40,172 bases of DNA from an uncultured Clostridia bacterium (GCA_937889655.1 CALBZG010000185.1:1-40172), one strand, 5' to 3'. Positions 22,876-30,821 are shown, numbered from the stretch's first letter. Made by a program: numbers and translations. Notes: generated by a model from the letters alone, not told the origin.

Positions 22876-24147
22876 CTACATCATCTGCTGGATCAGCACA
22901 ACGTCCACTTCCGTTCCAGCTTTTAACCCTTCCGAATCCGAAGAGATCATGATGTAGCCGTCGCCATCCTTCAGTTGGGAAACCGCTCCGGACTTGGCAT
23001 GGACCGGCTGCGCTTCGAAAGCGCCGGTGCTATTTCTTGCAAGACTGACCATGATGATGGTTTCTCGCCCCTCTCCTGCAGCAACGTTTTCCGAAAGTGC
23101 CGCTCTTATGACGATAGGCTGCCCTTCCCGGCCGAAAAAGTGCTTTTTCACGAACCAGTCAACGATGACATTGTAGACCATGATGGCGGCAACAGGATGC
23201 CCCGGTAAACCTGCCACCAGCGTTTTGCGGTTGCAGCACTGGCAATGGGTGTCTTCCACAACGCCGAGTATCGTCGGTTTTCCAGGTTTCATGGCCAGTC
23301 CGTGGGTGATGACGCCCGGCTTGCCCATGGCATCGATGACCCTTGCCGTATAATCCTTGGCTCCTTGGGAGCTGCCTCCCGAGATGATAACCATATCGCT
23401 GATCCCCATGGCGGCATGAAGCGTCTGGATCAGTTCTTCTTCCCTGTCTCGTATCAGAAAGACGCCGCCGACTTTGCATCCGGTCTGCTCCACCATGGCA
23501 GAAAGGCCGAATGAATTCACATCCCGTACTTTTCCCGGGCCCGGTGTTTCGATGATGCTGACGATCTCATCACCGGTTGAAATGATGGACACCACCGGCT
23601 GGTCGAAAACCTTTACGAAAGCCTGACCCACAGCGGCAAGAACGGCGATATCAACAGGCTTGATCCTGTGACCTTTTTTATAAATCATGACACCTTTGGA
23701 AAAATCTTCTCCCACAGACATGACCCCCTGCTTCGGGGCCGCGCTCCGGTTGATGGAAACGGTTTTCTCATCCAAAAGGTCCGTGTATTCGACCATGACC
23801 ACTGCGTCTGCGCCGGAAGGGAGCATCCCTCCAGTAGGTATATACGCCGCTTCTCCTAGCTTCAGCTCAAAATTGGCAGGCTTGCCCATTTCCACAGCTC
23901 CAACCAGGTTCAGGAATACCGGAGAGGAGTCGCTGACGCCAAAGGTATCCTTAGCCCGAACAGCATATCCATCCACAACAGCTCTGGCAAAGTCAGGAGA
24001 ATCCTCCTTCGGGGTTATATCCTCCGCCAGGTAGCGCCCCACGGCTTTGTTGACCGGCAGTTCCAGGGAGCGCCATTCCATGCTGCTGAATAGTTTATCC
24101 AGTTTTGATTTCGCTTCATTGATCGTATCCACTTTTAATAGTTTCAT
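22876..24147 (-). CDS. moeA: Molybdopterin molybdotransferase MoeA
   Basis: 423 residues, stand-alone MoeA. Blocks: SPDFARAVVDGYAVRAKD, AAYIPTGGMLPSGADAVVMVEYT, ISTGDEIV, ISGGSSQGAKDYT (cofactor site), GLAMKPGKPTI and LVAGLPGHPVAAIMVYN. It completes the metal-insertion step of Mo/W cofactor synthesis. An unusual HCQCCNRKT lies between the GVVED strand and LVAGLPGHP (near residue 312), a cysteine cluster I do not know from other MoeA. It opens the operon from an extended -10 promoter at 24216-24224; AAGAAGG precedes the ATG. Two MoeA in tandem often mean that one handles tungsten and the other molybdenum. Confidence 0.93.
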   Translation of the reverse strand: MKLLKVDTINEAKSKLDKLFSSMEWRSLELPVNKAVGRYLAEDITPKEDSPDFARAVVDGYAVRAKDTFGVSDSSPVFLNLVGAVEMGKPANFELKLGEAAYIPTGGMLPSGADAVVMVEYTDLLDEKTVSINRSAAPKQGVMSVGEDFSKGVMIYKKGHRIKPVDIAVLAAVGQAFVKVFDQPVVSIISTGDEIVSIIETPGPGKVRDVNSFGLSAMVEQTGCKVGGVFLIRDREEELIQTLHAAMGISDMVIISGGSSQGAKDYTARVIDAMGKPGVITHGLAMKPGKPTILGVVEDTHCQCCNRKTLVAGLPGHPVAAIMVYNVIVDWFVKKHFFGREGQPIVIRAALSENVAAGEGRETIIMVSLARNSTGAFEAQPVHAKSGAVSQLKDGDGYIMISSDSEGLKAGTEVDVVLIQQMM

Positions 24148-24215
24148 ATTGCACCTTCTTTGCAGTTTTGGGTATTAATTGTCATTGTTAAATTTTATTC
24201 TATCGACATTGTACA

Positions 24216-24224
24216 ATTATACCA
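24216..24224 (-). promoter_or_regulatory. Extended -10 promoter of the moeA operon
   Basis: On the minus strand TGGTATAAT: TATAAT at 24216-24221 with TG extension. A weak -35 is 17-18 bases upstream. Leader about 62 bases. Confidence 0.55.
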
Positions 24225-24252
24225 TAGGCGCGTTAAATTGGGAACAAACAGG

Positions 24253-26349
24253 TTATAATGCCCCCTGCCCTCCGGGAGCAGTGCCCCCGTCGGGAGGAGT
24301 CGGCCTGCCCTGGCCCCCGGGACCGTACTGGATCCTGCCGTTGCCCAAGGTTCCGATGACCGTCACGATCGAATCCAGGGTCACCGTGCCGATTTCCGTG
24401 CCATCTGCTTTCAGGGTGTATGTCTTTCCCTCTTCAAGCAGTGTCGAGCTGATTACCACAAAACCATAGCTTTTCATCGGTGTGAAGGAAATCACCGTTT
24501 TGCCATTTTCATCCTCCAGGCGGACGTTGGTATTTTCATTCTTCGTGTCGAAGGCCGCTGCAATGGTATATTGAGTGCTGCCTTCAGAAGGAGCTTGGGC
24601 CATGCCTGCGGAGCCGGCCGCAAGAAGGGTCCCACCGCTCACTTCAAATACCCCGTTATAATCCAGGGCTCCATTCCCGCTGCCGGTAGGGCCGTTGACC
24701 GTCACTGTTCCGGCGCTCATATAGGCGGAGCCGTTTACATCGATGCCGTCCCCGTCGGCATTCACCGTCATGGTGCCTCCGGAAATGATCAGCTTTCTGC
24801 TGGAATCCGCCGCGAAATCGTCTTCGCCGCGCGGCATCATTCCTTTGGCAGTTTCATCACCTGCCACGTCATCATTGGCCGAAGAAGTTGCTGACGCTGT
24901 GTCGGCATCGGTGCTTACAACTGTTGCGGTTGAAGCATTGACATCGCTGGAGGTTTCATTAGTCCCGCCAGCTACATTGACGCCATCATCGCTGGCGTTG
25001 ATATCCACAGTACCGTCCAGCACTACGATCAGAGCGCTTTCTATGCCCTCATAGGATTTCGTGACAGAAACGGCCCCGCCTCCAATTCCCAAAGCGGCGT
25101 CACCATGGATGCCGTCATCACCGGTGGCAATATTCAGTGTCCCGCCTTTTACCAGTACATTGCCATTGGAATGAACGCCGTCATCTCTGCTGTCAATGGA
25201 GTATGTACCTCCGCTGATCACCACGTTCCCAGCAGCCTTGAGCGCTTTGGCGCTGTCGCTTTCTTCCGTTTCTTCACTGACAGTTTCGGCCTCGGCTCCC
25301 CCTCCGGTCTGTAAATTGAACTCGCCTTCTGCAATCATCAATGCCGACTCAGCCTGGATCCCGTCGTTCACAGCTGTAATGTTGAAATTGCCTGCAGTAA
25401 TGGCGATATAGCCTTTTTCGCTTTCTTCTTCATTGGTGGCTTTAATGCCGTCGCCTCCGGCATCTACGGTAATATATCCTCCGCCGATTTCCACGGAATC
25501 CTTGCCTATAATGCCGTCGTCCACAGCGGTCACGGTCAATGATGATTCGATAATCTGCAGATCGTCATCACATTTGATGCCATCGTTATAATTTCCCTTG
25601 ACTATAAGCTCTCCTGTTCCGTTGATCCGAAGGTCGTCATTGGAATAGATAGCGGCAGAGGGTTCCTCATCCACGATGTACTCGTTGGAGTAGGCGGTGC
25701 CGTCCACCACGGTGCTGGATGTCCCCTCAGGCAATGAGATGATCACATTCTTGCCGCAGTTCTTCACAAAGATCGGCGAACCGTCACTGCAAGAGATCGA
25801 TGCATTGTTCAAAACCAGCGCTACATTTTCCTCCAGGCTGCTGTCCACGATGATGCAGCCGTCGTCAAGTGCCCCTGAGATCACATAGGTCCCGGGAGAT
25901 GATATCACCAGATCCGAGCCTTCGACTTCAGCCCCTGACCCCTGGAAATCGATAGTATCGCCGTTTAGCTGCACCTTCTGATATTCATCGGACGCATAAT
26001 CCGAGTAGGTTTTGATGGTCCCTGTGCTTTCAAGGGATGTCGTCAGGAATTCATCCGACAGCAACGCCGCTCCTTCTTCAGCCAGGATCTCTTCAAGCGC
26101 TCCAGTTACGACGCCCTCTTCCGTCTCGACCGCTGTTTCTCCGCAAGCCGCTAAAGCCAAGCTGCCCGTAACCATCATCGCCGCCAGAAAAACAGCTAGC
26201 ATTTTTGATTTTCCGGATGTTCGCTTGTTTCCTTTTTTTAACTTCATTTTAACGGTTAGTCCTGAATCCTCTTGTCTGTTCATATCTTTAATTCGCCCAG
26301 AACTTTGTTCTTGAACTAGTATTTCATCATGCACTTCTATCGGTTCCAT
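24253..26349 (-). CDS. Secreted lipoprotein with Cthe_2159-type carbohydrate-binding beta-helix
   Basis: 698 residues from the ATG with GGAGG five bases upstream. A charged ~45-residue cytoplasmic leader is followed by a hydrophobic signal ending LALAAC, so the Cys should be lipidated. The body has a right-handed-helix repeat with a (D/N)DGI/V turn roughly every 22-40 residues, at least nine copies (NDGIK, DDGII, GDGIK, NDGIQ, DDGVH, DDGIH, DDGVN, DGDGI and others), as in PF14262 proteins that bind calcium and polygalacturonate. An S/T/D-rich linker lies after the DDGVN repeat, and the tail is Pro/Gly-rich. It ends the VTC-DUF4956 operon. The in-frame ATG at 26247, nearer the signal peptide, has no good ribosome site. 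Confidence 0.86.
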   Translation of the reverse strand: MEPIEVHDEILVQEQSSGRIKDMNRQEDSGLTVKMKLKKGNKRTSGKSKMLAVFLAAMMVTGSLALAACGETAVETEEGVVTGALEEILAEEGAALLSDEFLTTSLESTGTIKTYSDYASDEYQKVQLNGDTIDFQGSGAEVEGSDLVISSPGTYVISGALDDGCIIVDSSLEENVALVLNNASISCSDGSPIFVKNCGKNVIISLPEGTSSTVVDGTAYSNEYIVDEEPSAAIYSNDDLRINGTGELIVKGNYNDGIKCDDDLQIIESSLTVTAVDDGIIGKDSVEIGGGYITVDAGGDGIKATNEEESEKGYIAITAGNFNITAVNDGIQAESALMIAEGEFNLQTGGGAEAETVSEETEESDSAKALKAAGNVVISGGTYSIDSRDDGVHSNGNVLVKGGTLNIATGDDGIHGDAALGIGGGAVSVTKSYEGIESALIVVLDGTVDINASDDGVNVAGGTNETSSDVNASTATVVSTDADTASATSSANDDVAGDETAKGMMPRGEDDFAADSSRKLIISGGTMTVNADGDGIDVNGSAYMSAGTVTVNGPTGSGNGALDYNGVFEVSGGTLLAAGSAGMAQAPSEGSTQYTIAAAFDTKNENTNVRLEDENGKTVISFTPMKSYGFVVISSTLLEEGKTYTLKADGTEIGTVTLDSIVTVIGTLGNGRIQYGPGGQGRPTPPDGGTAPGGQGAL

Positions 26350-26371
26350 TTGCTCCTCCATTCTACCCGAG

Positions 26372-27052
26372 CTATTCCTCAGGCCGCATATCCAGCGTGA
26401 TCGAAAGGTTTCCGTTGCAGCATCTCAGCTCATCCAGAAACTCCTTTTCGTTGACTTTATCATCCAATACGACCTGATAGCTGACTTCGAACAGTGAGCC
26501 CAGGTCGGTGGTTCTGACCTTTTTCAATAGATGTTTTTTCGTATAGTGTTTCAGGACATTCTCAAAAGCCGATCCATAATCCATATTCTCCGGCAATGTG
26601 ATCTTCAAAGTTTTCACTGTCTTTATCCCCCCGAAATGGAAGGCTTCCATGAGGGTAAGCACGATTGACAGGATCGCTACAAAGATGCCCCCTCCGATAT
26701 ACATGCCGACCCCGGCAGCCACTCCGGCTCCCGTGGCAAAAAATATATATCCGATATCCTTCGGATCTCCCGGCGCGCTTCTGAACCTGATGATGGACAG
26801 CACTCCGGCCAGAGAGAATGCTCTTGCAATATTGCTCCCTACAAACAGTATGATCACGGCCAGTATCACCGGAAGCATGACCAGTGTCACCGCGAAGCTC
26901 CTGCGGGTCATGGCGCTTTTGTTGTTGATCAGGAAGCAGATGCTGATGGCAAAGCCCATGGCTAGCGCTGCCAGAATTGCTGCCATCAATTCCAGGTTTG
27001 TTACGGCACTCTCTTCCGTTGTGGTCAGGGTTTGCATTAATGTATCCAGCAT
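26372..27052 (-). CDS. DUF4956 membrane protein
   Basis: 226 residues. Three to four membrane spans fill residues 25-140 (AAILAALAMGFAISICFLI, FAVTLVMLPVILAVIILFV and the pair around YIFFATGAGVAAGVGMYIGGGIFVAILSIVL), with a conserved SIIRFRSAPGDPKDIGYIFFATGAG loop. The last ~70 residues are a soluble alpha/beta domain. The family almost always sits next to VTC-domain genes and a CotH or Cthe_2159 protein, so it is probably a partner in polyphosphate or cell-surface assembly; its own activity is unknown. It overlaps the VTC gene by 16 bases and is 22 bases before the beta-helix gene. Confidence 0.9.
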   Translation of the reverse strand: MLDTLMQTLTTTEESAVTNLELMAAILAALAMGFAISICFLINNKSAMTRRSFAVTLVMLPVILAVIILFVGSNIARAFSLAGVLSIIRFRSAPGDPKDIGYIFFATGAGVAAGVGMYIGGGIFVAILSIVLTLMEAFHFGGIKTVKTLKITLPENMDYGSAFENVLKHYTKKHLLKKVRTTDLGSLFEVSYQVVLDDKVNEKEFLDELRCCNGNLSITLDMRPEE

Positions 27053-27822
27053 TGTTTAAGACCATCCTTTCCATTGTTGTATTTATATGCCGGACTGAGA
27101 AGCGGATCCTCAGCCAGCGCCAGATGCTGCTCGTATTCCCTGCCGTATTTCGAAAAGCTGACCCGCCGGATCTCCTCCTCTGAAAGAAGCGCTGCAAGCC
27201 ACAAAGGCATCGCCCTGGCTGTTTTGATCTCCATGAGCCAAAAGCCCCGAGGCACTATGAGCCGCCCGAAATTTCCGGATTCCAGACGCAAGTCGTTTCT
27301 CCGCCCCCTTATGTTCGTGTCGAAGGATATTCTGAGATCCGGATTTCCTTTTTCAAAAAATGCCAGCCGGTCATAGGCGATCATCACTTTGGGCATCAGC
27401 TCATAACGGTTTACCATAAATAAAAGTTCCTTGATGACTTGTGGATTCGTATAGACAGCAGGAAGCACCGCACCCTTTTCTTCCATGAATCCATAGGCAT
27501 CCGTTAGGCTGATGGAAGTCCGCCGCTTGTTCACCAGGCCTTCCACTTTTTTCTTGATCTCGAGGAAGGCTTCATCGCTTTTGCCCGGAATACCGTATGT
27601 CCGCAGCCTCAATTTTTCCTTATAAGATGGATGGGTTAGGGACGTCCTGATCAAATAATCATCCGGTGTATCATAATAAATGTTGCTGATGGAATAAGTC
27701 CCGCCGGTGCGATTATGCTTATCCGGTGTCATATGCTCTTCGATCGCAGCCAGCACCCGCTGCAACTGTTCGTCCGTCACAAAATACTTCTTTTCATACC
27801 TGTTGAATACCTCCATGGGCAT
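27037..27822 (-). CDS. VTC-domain polyphosphate polymerase
   Basis: 261 residues from the ATG at 27822, which has AAAGGAGG nine bases upstream; an ATG at 27861 is less likely. Core motifs of the tunnel-fold polymerase: NRYEKKYFV, RLRTYG, EIKKKVEGLVNKRR, MIAYDRLAF, RISFDTNIRGRR and LMEIKTARAMPLWL, supplying the basic lining and the acidic metal ligands. The VTC domain makes polyphosphate from ATP. There is no SPX domain, as usual in bacteria. It leads the VTC-DUF4956-beta-helix operon. Upstream lies a 26-bp near-perfect palindrome plus a repeated CTGTTCAC. Confidence 0.9.
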   Translation of the reverse strand: MPMEVFNRYEKKYFVTDEQLQRVLAAIEEHMTPDKHNRTGGTYSISNIYYDTPDDYLIRTSLTHPSYKEKLRLRTYGIPGKSDEAFLEIKKKVEGLVNKRRTSISLTDAYGFMEEKGAVLPAVYTNPQVIKELLFMVNRYELMPKVMIAYDRLAFFEKGNPDLRISFDTNIRGRRNDLRLESGNFGRLIVPRGFWLMEIKTARAMPLWLAALLSEEEIRRVSFSKYGREYEQHLALAEDPLLSPAYKYNNGKDGLKQCWIH

Positions 27823-27871
27823 GCTTGTCGCCTCCTTTTTCCTCATTGCTGTATTTAGCATCTCTTCTAAC

Positions 27872-27921
27872 GTGAACAGATTACTCCCGGTATGTGAACA
27901 GAGAAACGCGTTTCTGTGTTC
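27872..27921. promoter_or_regulatory. Operator-like palindrome and direct repeats ahead of the VTC operon
   Basis: 27896-27921 is a 26-bp inverted repeat with one mismatched pair (half-site GAACASAGAAACG). The outer arm is also part of a direct repeat GTGAACAG at 27872-27879 and 27894-27901, offset by 22 bases. No confident promoter was found in the gap, and the region has no coding content. Confidence 0.5.
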
Positions 27922-28059
27922 GAAAATAATGGTTATTGTGTAACAGTCGCGATGGTATCGTCACAGAATTGACAATATCTTACCTAATCGTACCTATTGT
28001 CGGGCTTACTTTTAGCATGCAAGCAGTCAGAGCAGGCATAAATAGAGTGAAAAAGGCAT

Positions 28060-28091
28060 AAAAAAAGAAGATCCGGTGAACAGATCTTCTT
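28060..28091 (-). terminator. Intrinsic terminator of the tup operon
   Basis: On the minus strand AAGAAGATC (28083-28091) pairs perfectly with GATCTTCTT (28065-28073), nine pairs, 9-base loop, with T run from the complement of 28060-28066. It is 20 bases after the tupC stop. Confidence 0.9.
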
Positions 28092-28111
28092 ATTGCTACT
28101 TAATTTACTGC

Positions 28112-28825
28112 TTAATACAGCAGCTCTCCCGCTATAAACCGCCGGGTTAGTTCTTGCCGTGGGCTGACCAGCACCTGGCTGCACGGTCCTTCTTCGATCA
28201 GCTGACCCTTGTTTAAAAAAATGATTCGATTGCATACCCTTCTTGCCTGTGCCAGGTTGTGGGTGACGAAAATGATCGTAGTGCCGAAGTCATTGTTTAT
28301 CTTGATCAACATTCTTTCGATCTCCGCCGTGGTGGCCGGATCGATATTGGCGGTGGGCTCATCCAGCAGCAGTAGCTTCGGCTGGAAACTCAACGCTCTG
28401 GCCAGCGATACCTTCTGGATCTCCCCTCCGGAAAGCTTCCAGCTTCTACGTTTTCTGAGGTCTGTCAGCCCTAGCTCATCGCAAAGCTCTGCGACTCTCT
28501 TTTCTATTTCTGCATCGTCATAATCCCTGATCTTCATAGGATATGCGATGTTTTTTTCAATACTGGCAGTGATTAGATAAGGTTTCTGAAAAACCATGGT
28601 GATGTCACGGGACACTTCATCCAGCTCCTGTCGTTCATGGCCATAGAAAACCCTTCCCGTGGTGGGCTGATCCAGTCCCGCGACGATATTCAGAAGGGTG
28701 CTCTTGCCGGATCCATTGGGTCCCACAACCGCTGTCCTGGAACCCCCGGCAACAAACCCCGATGGGATATCCAAAACTTTTTTCCCGTCATATTCTCTTG
28801 AAAGATCTTTGAAAAACAATTGCAT
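28112..28825 (-). CDS. tupC: Tungstate ABC transporter ATPase TupC
   Basis: 237 residues. Walker A GPNGSGKST, Q-loop MVFQKPYLI, signature LSGGEIQKVSLARAL, Walker B LLLLDEPTANID and switch His in TIIFVTHN are all present. It belongs to the TupC/ModC-like ATPases, short and without the C-terminal TOBE regulatory domain of ModC. It energises uptake of tungstate captured by TupA through TupB. It starts 51 bases after tupB and ends the operon. Confidence 0.9.
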   Translation of the reverse strand: MQLFFKDLSREYDGKKVLDIPSGFVAGGSRTAVVGPNGSGKSTLLNIVAGLDQPTTGRVFYGHERQELDEVSRDITMVFQKPYLITASIEKNIAYPMKIRDYDDAEIEKRVAELCDELGLTDLRKRRSWKLSGGEIQKVSLARALSFQPKLLLLDEPTANIDPATTAEIERMLIKINNDFGTTIIFVTHNLAQARRVCNRIIFLNKGQLIEEGPCSQVLVSPRQELTRRFIAGELLY

Positions 28826-28876
28826 TTCTATTGGTTTCCTTCTATATCTGCTTGTGAGAGTAGCGCCGTTTCACCA

Positions 28877-29572
28877 CTACTTTGACTCTCTTTCCTGGAA
28901 ATTGTACAAAATCGTGGTGATCAGGAACGCGATGATCAGCAGGATGATCCCTACCGCTATGGCTCTGCTGTAATCCCCCATGGTCTTCAGTTCCGTTATG
29001 TAAGTAGTCATGACCCGGGTCTTGCCTTTGATATTGCCGCCCACAATCATCACAGCTCCCACCTCGGAGATAGCACGGCCGAAGCCGGATACCAGTGCTG
29101 TGGTGAGGCCTACCCTCATTTCATAGATCATCAGGGTCAGGATCGAAGGTCCCCGGGCTCCCAAGGTCAGAGCAAGGTTCCGGATGGTCCGGGCTTTTTC
29201 TTTGACCAGATTATAGGTCAGTCCCATGATGATGGGCGTTACAAGACAAACCTGAGCGATGATCATAGCCGTGGGGGTATAATTCAGCTGCAAATACCCA
29301 AAAGGACCTCTTCGCATCAGAATAAGAAAAACGAATAGCCCGGCAATGACCGGGGGCAGACTCATGAAGGTGTAAGTGATGCGGATAATGATCCCCTTGC
29401 CTCTAAAGTTATGGGTCCCCAGCAGAACACCCAATGGAAGCCCTATGCAGGTGGAGATCAGCACGGAGATCCCCGAAACGAAAAGAGACAGCCCTACGAT
29501 GCCATAGAGCTCAGGATCGCCGGATAATATTAAGTTGAGGGCTTCGGATCCGCCTTTTGCAATTTCACCCAT
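28877..29572 (-). CDS. tupB: Tungstate ABC transporter permease TupB
   Basis: 231 residues, about five to six membrane spans. The EAA-type loop ALTLGARGPSILTLMIYEMRVGLTTALVSGFGRAISEVGAVMIVGGNIKG matches TupB, and SLPPVIAGLFVFLILMRRGPFG is the usual middle block. The start at 29572 has AAAAAGGA upstream and begins MGEIAKGGSEALNLILSGDPELY; the longer frame to 29695 reads through the leader and the terminator and is unlikely. A strong hairpin terminator separates it from tupA, so tupB and tupC are probably made at a lower level. Confidence 0.9.
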   Translation of the reverse strand: MGEIAKGGSEALNLILSGDPELYGIVGLSLFVSGISVLISTCIGLPLGVLLGTHNFRGKGIIIRITYTFMSLPPVIAGLFVFLILMRRGPFGYLQLNYTPTAMIIAQVCLVTPIIMGLTYNLVKEKARTIRNLALTLGARGPSILTLMIYEMRVGLTTALVSGFGRAISEVGAVMIVGGNIKGKTRVMTTYITELKTMGDYSRAIAVGIILLIIAFLITTILYNFQERESK

Positions 29573-29678
29573 GGTGTCCTTTTTGTAATCCCCTATATTA
29601 GTTTTTTTATAATTTTTTTGGACCAGTTCGACTGATATTAATTGCGTTTGTTCTGTTATATACTCAAATATATACTCT

Positions 29679-29710
29679 AAAAAGGCGGGGATCATGCCCC
29701 CGCCTTTTTT
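29679..29710. terminator. Bidirectional hairpin terminator between tupA and tupB
   Basis: AAAAAGGCGGGG (29679-29690) pairs with CCCCGCCTTTTT (29698-29709) as a 12-bp perfect stem with a 7-base loop. T runs exist on both strands. It stops or reduces transcription leaving tupA, 21 bases after its stop codon. Confidence 0.9.
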
Positions 29711-29730
29711 AAATTGTTGGTCGTTAGCGT

Positions 29731-30603
29731 TTATTCAGCGTTTGGAGTGAACAACGGAGCGCCAAACTCCTCTACTCCGAAAGTGCCGATCAGTTCCTGG
29801 GTTGCATCGGATACGATCCACTGCTGGAAAGCTTTTGCACCCTCTGCATTGATGAGGTCGTTCTTTTCAGGGTTTACGCAGATGCATGCATACTGATTAT
29901 TGAGCAGACCTGTCGGGTCGTTCTCGCAAAGGATCGTCAAATCGGTGCTGGCTTCGTTGGCATACCAGGTGGCTCTGTCGGAAAGTGTGTAGGCCAGTTT
30001 TTCGTTTGCCATCTGGATCACATCGCCCATACCGGCTGCGGCTTCAACATACCAGTCGCCTGCAGGAGTGATCATGGCTTTCTCCCAGATCGAGAGTTCC
30101 TTTTTATGTGTACCGGACTCGTCCGCTCTCGAGATGAATTCCGACTGAGTATCATTGATCGCCTTGAAAGCAGCGATAGCATCCGCCGGAGCTGCTGTCA
30201 GGACACCTGCGGGATCCTCAGGGTTTCCGATTATTACAAAATCATTGTACATGACCAGCACTCTACCGTCTGCATCCGCATGGCCAGCGTCCACAAATTC
30301 AATTTCAGCAGCCGGAGAGTGGACAAGCAGCACATCGGCTTCGCCGGCTTCGCCCATTGCCATCGCTTCACCGGATCCAACGGAGATCACATCGACCTCC
30401 CAACCGGTTTCAAATGTGAAATCGTCAAGGATGTAGTCCAAGAGACCGCTGTCCTTTGTTGAAGTGGTGGTGGCCAGAATGATTTTGCCCTGGATTTCAG
30501 CAGCAGTCGGTTCTGCCGGCTCCTCTTCCGCAGGCGCGCAAGCCGCCATTGAGAAAACCATGGCCAATACTAACAATAAAGCAAATAATTTCTTTGTTTT
30601 CAT
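29731..30603 (-). CDS. tupA: Tungstate-binding lipoprotein TupA
   Basis: 290 residues. Signal peptide with lipobox FSMAAC (Cys22), then the TupA signature ATTTSTKDSGLLDYIL, VISVGSGEAMAMGEAGEADVLLVHSP and FISRADESGTHKKELSIWEKA, which bind the oxyanion, followed by YTLSDRATW and a C-terminal AKAFQQWIVS. It is an extracellular, membrane-anchored binding protein with very high affinity for tungstate. The ATG at 30603 has GGAAAGGAG upstream. A candidate promoter at 30746-30774 would give a ~135-base leader with several possible hairpins. It heads tupA-tupB-tupC. Confidence 0.93.
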   Translation of the reverse strand: MKTKKLFALLLVLAMVFSMAACAPAEEEPAEPTAAEIQGKIILATTTSTKDSGLLDYILDDFTFETGWEVDVISVGSGEAMAMGEAGEADVLLVHSPAAEIEFVDAGHADADGRVLVMYNDFVIIGNPEDPAGVLTAAPADAIAAFKAINDTQSEFISRADESGTHKKELSIWEKAMITPAGDWYVEAAAGMGDVIQMANEKLAYTLSDRATWYANEASTDLTILCENDPTGLLNNQYACICVNPEKNDLINAEGAKAFQQWIVSDATQELIGTFGVEEFGAPLFTPNAE

Positions 30604-30628
30604 TTCTACCTCTTCTCCTTTCCAAACA

Positions 30629-30691
30629 CGGGAGGCTTCCGGATCCCTCCGAAAACCCATCGGTTAAAAGACCCACCCAACTCATAGGGCC
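30629..30691 (-). promoter_or_regulatory. Structured tupA leader (possible riboswitch or attenuator)
   Basis: On the minus strand the leader holds GGCCC/GGGTC followed by TTTT (30666-30691), and then a segment with two exclusive folds, CGGAGG/CCTCCCG and TTCGGA/TCCGGAA (30629-30654), just before the ribosome site. A Moco/Tuco-type riboswitch is possible for this gene, but I cannot match the consensus reliably. Confidence 0.25.
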
Positions 30692-30745
30692 TAATAACTC
30701 GGATAGTGTGTAGTCAAATATTCAATTTTTTATTCAACCTTAATA

Positions 30746-30774
30746 ATCTTACCAAAATAGCGGAGGTAAAGCAA
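30746..30774 (-). promoter_or_regulatory. Candidate tupA promoter
   Basis: TTGCTT (30769-30774), 17-base spacer, TAAGAT (30746-30751) preceded by TGG on the minus strand. The -10 is only four of six, so this is tentative. Confidence 0.35.
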
Positions 30775-30795
30775 TTCCCAATCGATCAAAATCCC

Positions 30796-30821
30796 GCCGG
30801 TTTGCGGTAATCGGCCTTTTT
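30796..30821 (+). terminator. Plus-strand hairpin terminator between esterase and tupA
   Basis: GCCGGTT (30796-30802) pairs with AATCGGC (30809-30815), seven pairs with one G-T, loop of 6, then CTTTTTG. On the plus strand it fits a terminator although no plus-strand gene precedes it; on the minus strand the same stem is followed only by GGGATTTT and could be a weak end for the esterase transcript. Confidence 0.45.
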
